From a virus, in IMG/VR virus record IMGVR_UViG_3300029922_000139, positions 1 to 41,514 of that record: DNA of 41,514 bases, one strand, 5' to 3'. Shown piece by piece: positions 40,502 through 41,514 of this stretch (the first letter of the stretch is position 1; each line of letters opens with the position of its first letter). The notes under the pieces are model-generated. The model was not told the DNA's origin, ran no database searches, and worked only from the letters and a program-made list of their open reading frames with translations. The position numbers were made by a program, and so were the translations under genes.

Positions 40502-40889
40502 CGACCTGTTCAGGTGTGGCTGCTATGGTGTGGACGTTCTTACTCTCAACAACGTCTTTGAATTGGCCAAAGGTTTTGCCGATCAACTCGCACGCTTTTA
40601 AAATATCGGACTTCTTAGAAGTCTTGTCGTGATAGGCAATCTCAGCGATGCGTTTTAAATTTCTTTCTGGAGTGATGAGAGCGCGATCGGCGAGACGTGC
40701 AAGACCACGTTCTATCATCATCTGAATCTTAGTATTTTTTAGTAGCTGATGACCATTCACACCGGCTGATGTTGTCTTACCGCCATACACGCGGATATAG
40801 GCTTGGGTGGCGTTTTGATCTTTGAGATACTCCGCCACAAAAAGGCGATGTTTTGGGTTGAGCTTAGTGCTCTTTTTATTGGGGGGCAT
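40467..40889 (-). CDS. terS: Terminase small subunit
   Basis: 140 residues from the ATG at 40889 ([20 protein letters not shown]) behind CAAGGAACGA; an in-frame extension to 40937 is not supported. [20 protein letters not shown] is the Terminase_2 HTH that recognises the packaging site; [20 protein letters not shown] is the oligomerisation part. It precedes terL as usual. Confidence 0.9.
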   Translation of the reverse strand: MPPNKKSTKLNPKHRLFVAEYLKDQNATQAYIRVYGGKTTSAGVNGHQLLKNTKIQMMIERGLARLADRALITPERNLKRIAEIAYHDKTSKKSDILKACELIGKTFGQFKDVVESKNVHTIAATPEQVDEATDKFKDKL

Positions 40890-41104
40890 TCGTTCCTTGA
40901 CTCCTAGTTTTAATAGTAGGAGCAAAGAACAGAGCAAGCAACTTTGTCAAGTTTATTATAGCTCTCTGTACGGAAAAAGCCTGTAAGTTCTAAGGCGAGA
41001 GAAAGAGCAGAGCTCACATGTCGTCTCAAGCTCGTGGATGCCACCCACGTAAGTCTGCACGATTCTACTCTTCGGAAGATGGCCAAAGATCCAGCAACGC
41101 CAGT
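40890..41104. promoter_or_regulatory. Noncoding stretch upstream of terS with a candidate leftward promoter
   Basis: About 215 bases hold no convincing gene. On the minus strand a perfect TATAAT (40960-40955) lies upstream of terS, though without a good -35; a perfect TTGACA (40950-40945) lies close by, without a good -10. Either could start the late operon. A small hairpin CGTGG/CCACG lies near 41034-41050. A cos or pac site may also be here; none can be recognised by eye. Confidence 0.4.
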
Positions 41105-41383
41105 TCAAGGATACCACTCTGACCCGTCTGGTTGTTTTCCCGGCTGACGTGGCTTTAAGATATCTCCCACGTGACTATTCAAAAATCTTTCAACTTCATC
41201 ATGATTCATAGGCATGATGAAATTAGTTCTAGGGTGGCGCTGCTCAAAGATTATACAGGCAAGCACAGCTGCCTCCCTCATCTCCGAAGGAGATAAGCGA
41301 AGTTGTTCAAGCATCATCACCATCATGTCCACAAATTTGTTATAGACTGGATCTTCGCGATATCGTCGTTCAACGCTGTTCAT
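41105..41383 (-). CDS. Hypothetical protein upstream of the terminase
   Basis: 92 residues from the ATG at 41383 (MNSVERRYREDPVYNKFVDM), five bases after the previous stop. Helical; the middle (RLSPSEMREAAVLACIIFEQ) resembles short proteins found just before terminase genes in other phages. No function is known to me. Confidence 0.65.
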   Translation of the reverse strand: MNSVERRYREDPVYNKFVDMMVMMLEQLRLSPSEMREAAVLACIIFEQRHPRTNFIMPMNHDEVERFLNSHVGDILKPRQPGKQPDGSEWYP

Positions 41384-41388
41384 GTTAC

Positions 41389-41514
41389 TCACTTCACACG
41401 CTCCCACTTAACTTTTGTTCCGCACGTTGGGCACTTGCCCTCACGCTTCATAATTGCTTCAGCCAACGCTTGTCTGAACAGCACACCAAGGTCAATGCCA
41501 TAGAAGTTTGCTAG
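41389..41514 (-). CDS. C-terminal fragment of a small zinc-ribbon-like protein (5' end beyond right edge)
   Basis: The frame is open from the right edge to a TGA at 41391-41389: 41 residues visible, including LGVLFRQALAEAIMKREGK followed by CPTCGTKVKWERVK. The C-x2-C is half of a zinc ribbon; the partner pair may be off the edge. It is spaced five bases from the next gene and reads in the same direction, so it belongs to the leftward operon. Confidence 0.65.
   Translation of the reverse strand, partial: LANFYGIDLGVLFRQALAEAIMKREGKCPTCGTKVKWERVK

Noticed and set aside
41019-41123. 34-codon plus-strand frame upstream of the terminase region
   Set aside because: No binding site, opposes the operon, and composition is not protein-like; treated as noncoding.

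Overview
The window reads as most or all of the genome of a tailed phage (or prophage) with a contractile tail, about half G+C by eye. The host looks Gram-negative: there is a lipobox lipoprotein that fits an outer-membrane spanin, and a Gp138-type membrane-piercing spike. The host genus cannot be named from the sequence. No integrase, ribosomal or metabolic gene is visible. Family names below come from recognising motifs and gene order, not from a search.

Layout. Two transcription arms diverge from a short control region (2159-2320). The rightward arm (2321-11145) holds early/replication genes: an SNF2-type helicase, an acidic protein, a noncoding stretch that looks like a structured RNA ending in a terminator hairpin, a chain of small genes with ATGA-type overlaps, a DEDD exonuclease, a DUF2800-type PD-(D/E)XK protein, an Enc34-type ssDNA-binding protein and a family A DNA polymerase. 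The leftward arm starts with a small HTH regulator and a primase-polymerase/VapE helicase fusion that runs off the left edge. It continues from the right edge inward with two small genes, TerS, TerL, portal, a cluster of small genes (Fis-like and possible CsrA-like regulators among them), the MuF-like head protein, protease/scaffold, cement, major capsid, neck genes, sheath, tube, a frameshifted tail chaperone, tape measure, a minimal baseplate, fibres, a lysis-type cassette, an odd tRNA and a glycosyltransferase. The arms converge at 11142-11145, where the stop codons overlap.

How it works together. The VapE/prim-pol protein, helicase, polymerase, SSB and nucleases would copy the DNA. TerS/TerL would package it through the DUF1073 portal into a DUF2184 capsid matured by a DUF2213 protease with a built-in acidic scaffold. 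The DUF3383 sheath, DUF3277 tube, Gp138 spike, gp25-like and J-like proteins make a compact contractile tail of the cyanophage Pam3 kind.

Most worth a second look: (1) the pseudoknot-capable RNA at 4758-4984; (2) the tRNA at 12504-12586 with an enlarged anticodon arm; (3) three virion-type proteins that begin with Sec signal peptides; (4) one ~105-residue domain present in both the sheath and the J-like baseplate protein; (5) a T TTT TTC -1 frameshift site in the tail chaperone; (6) a lysis region without a recognisable endolysin but with a DUF5675 protein carrying a YkuD-like H...GC motif.
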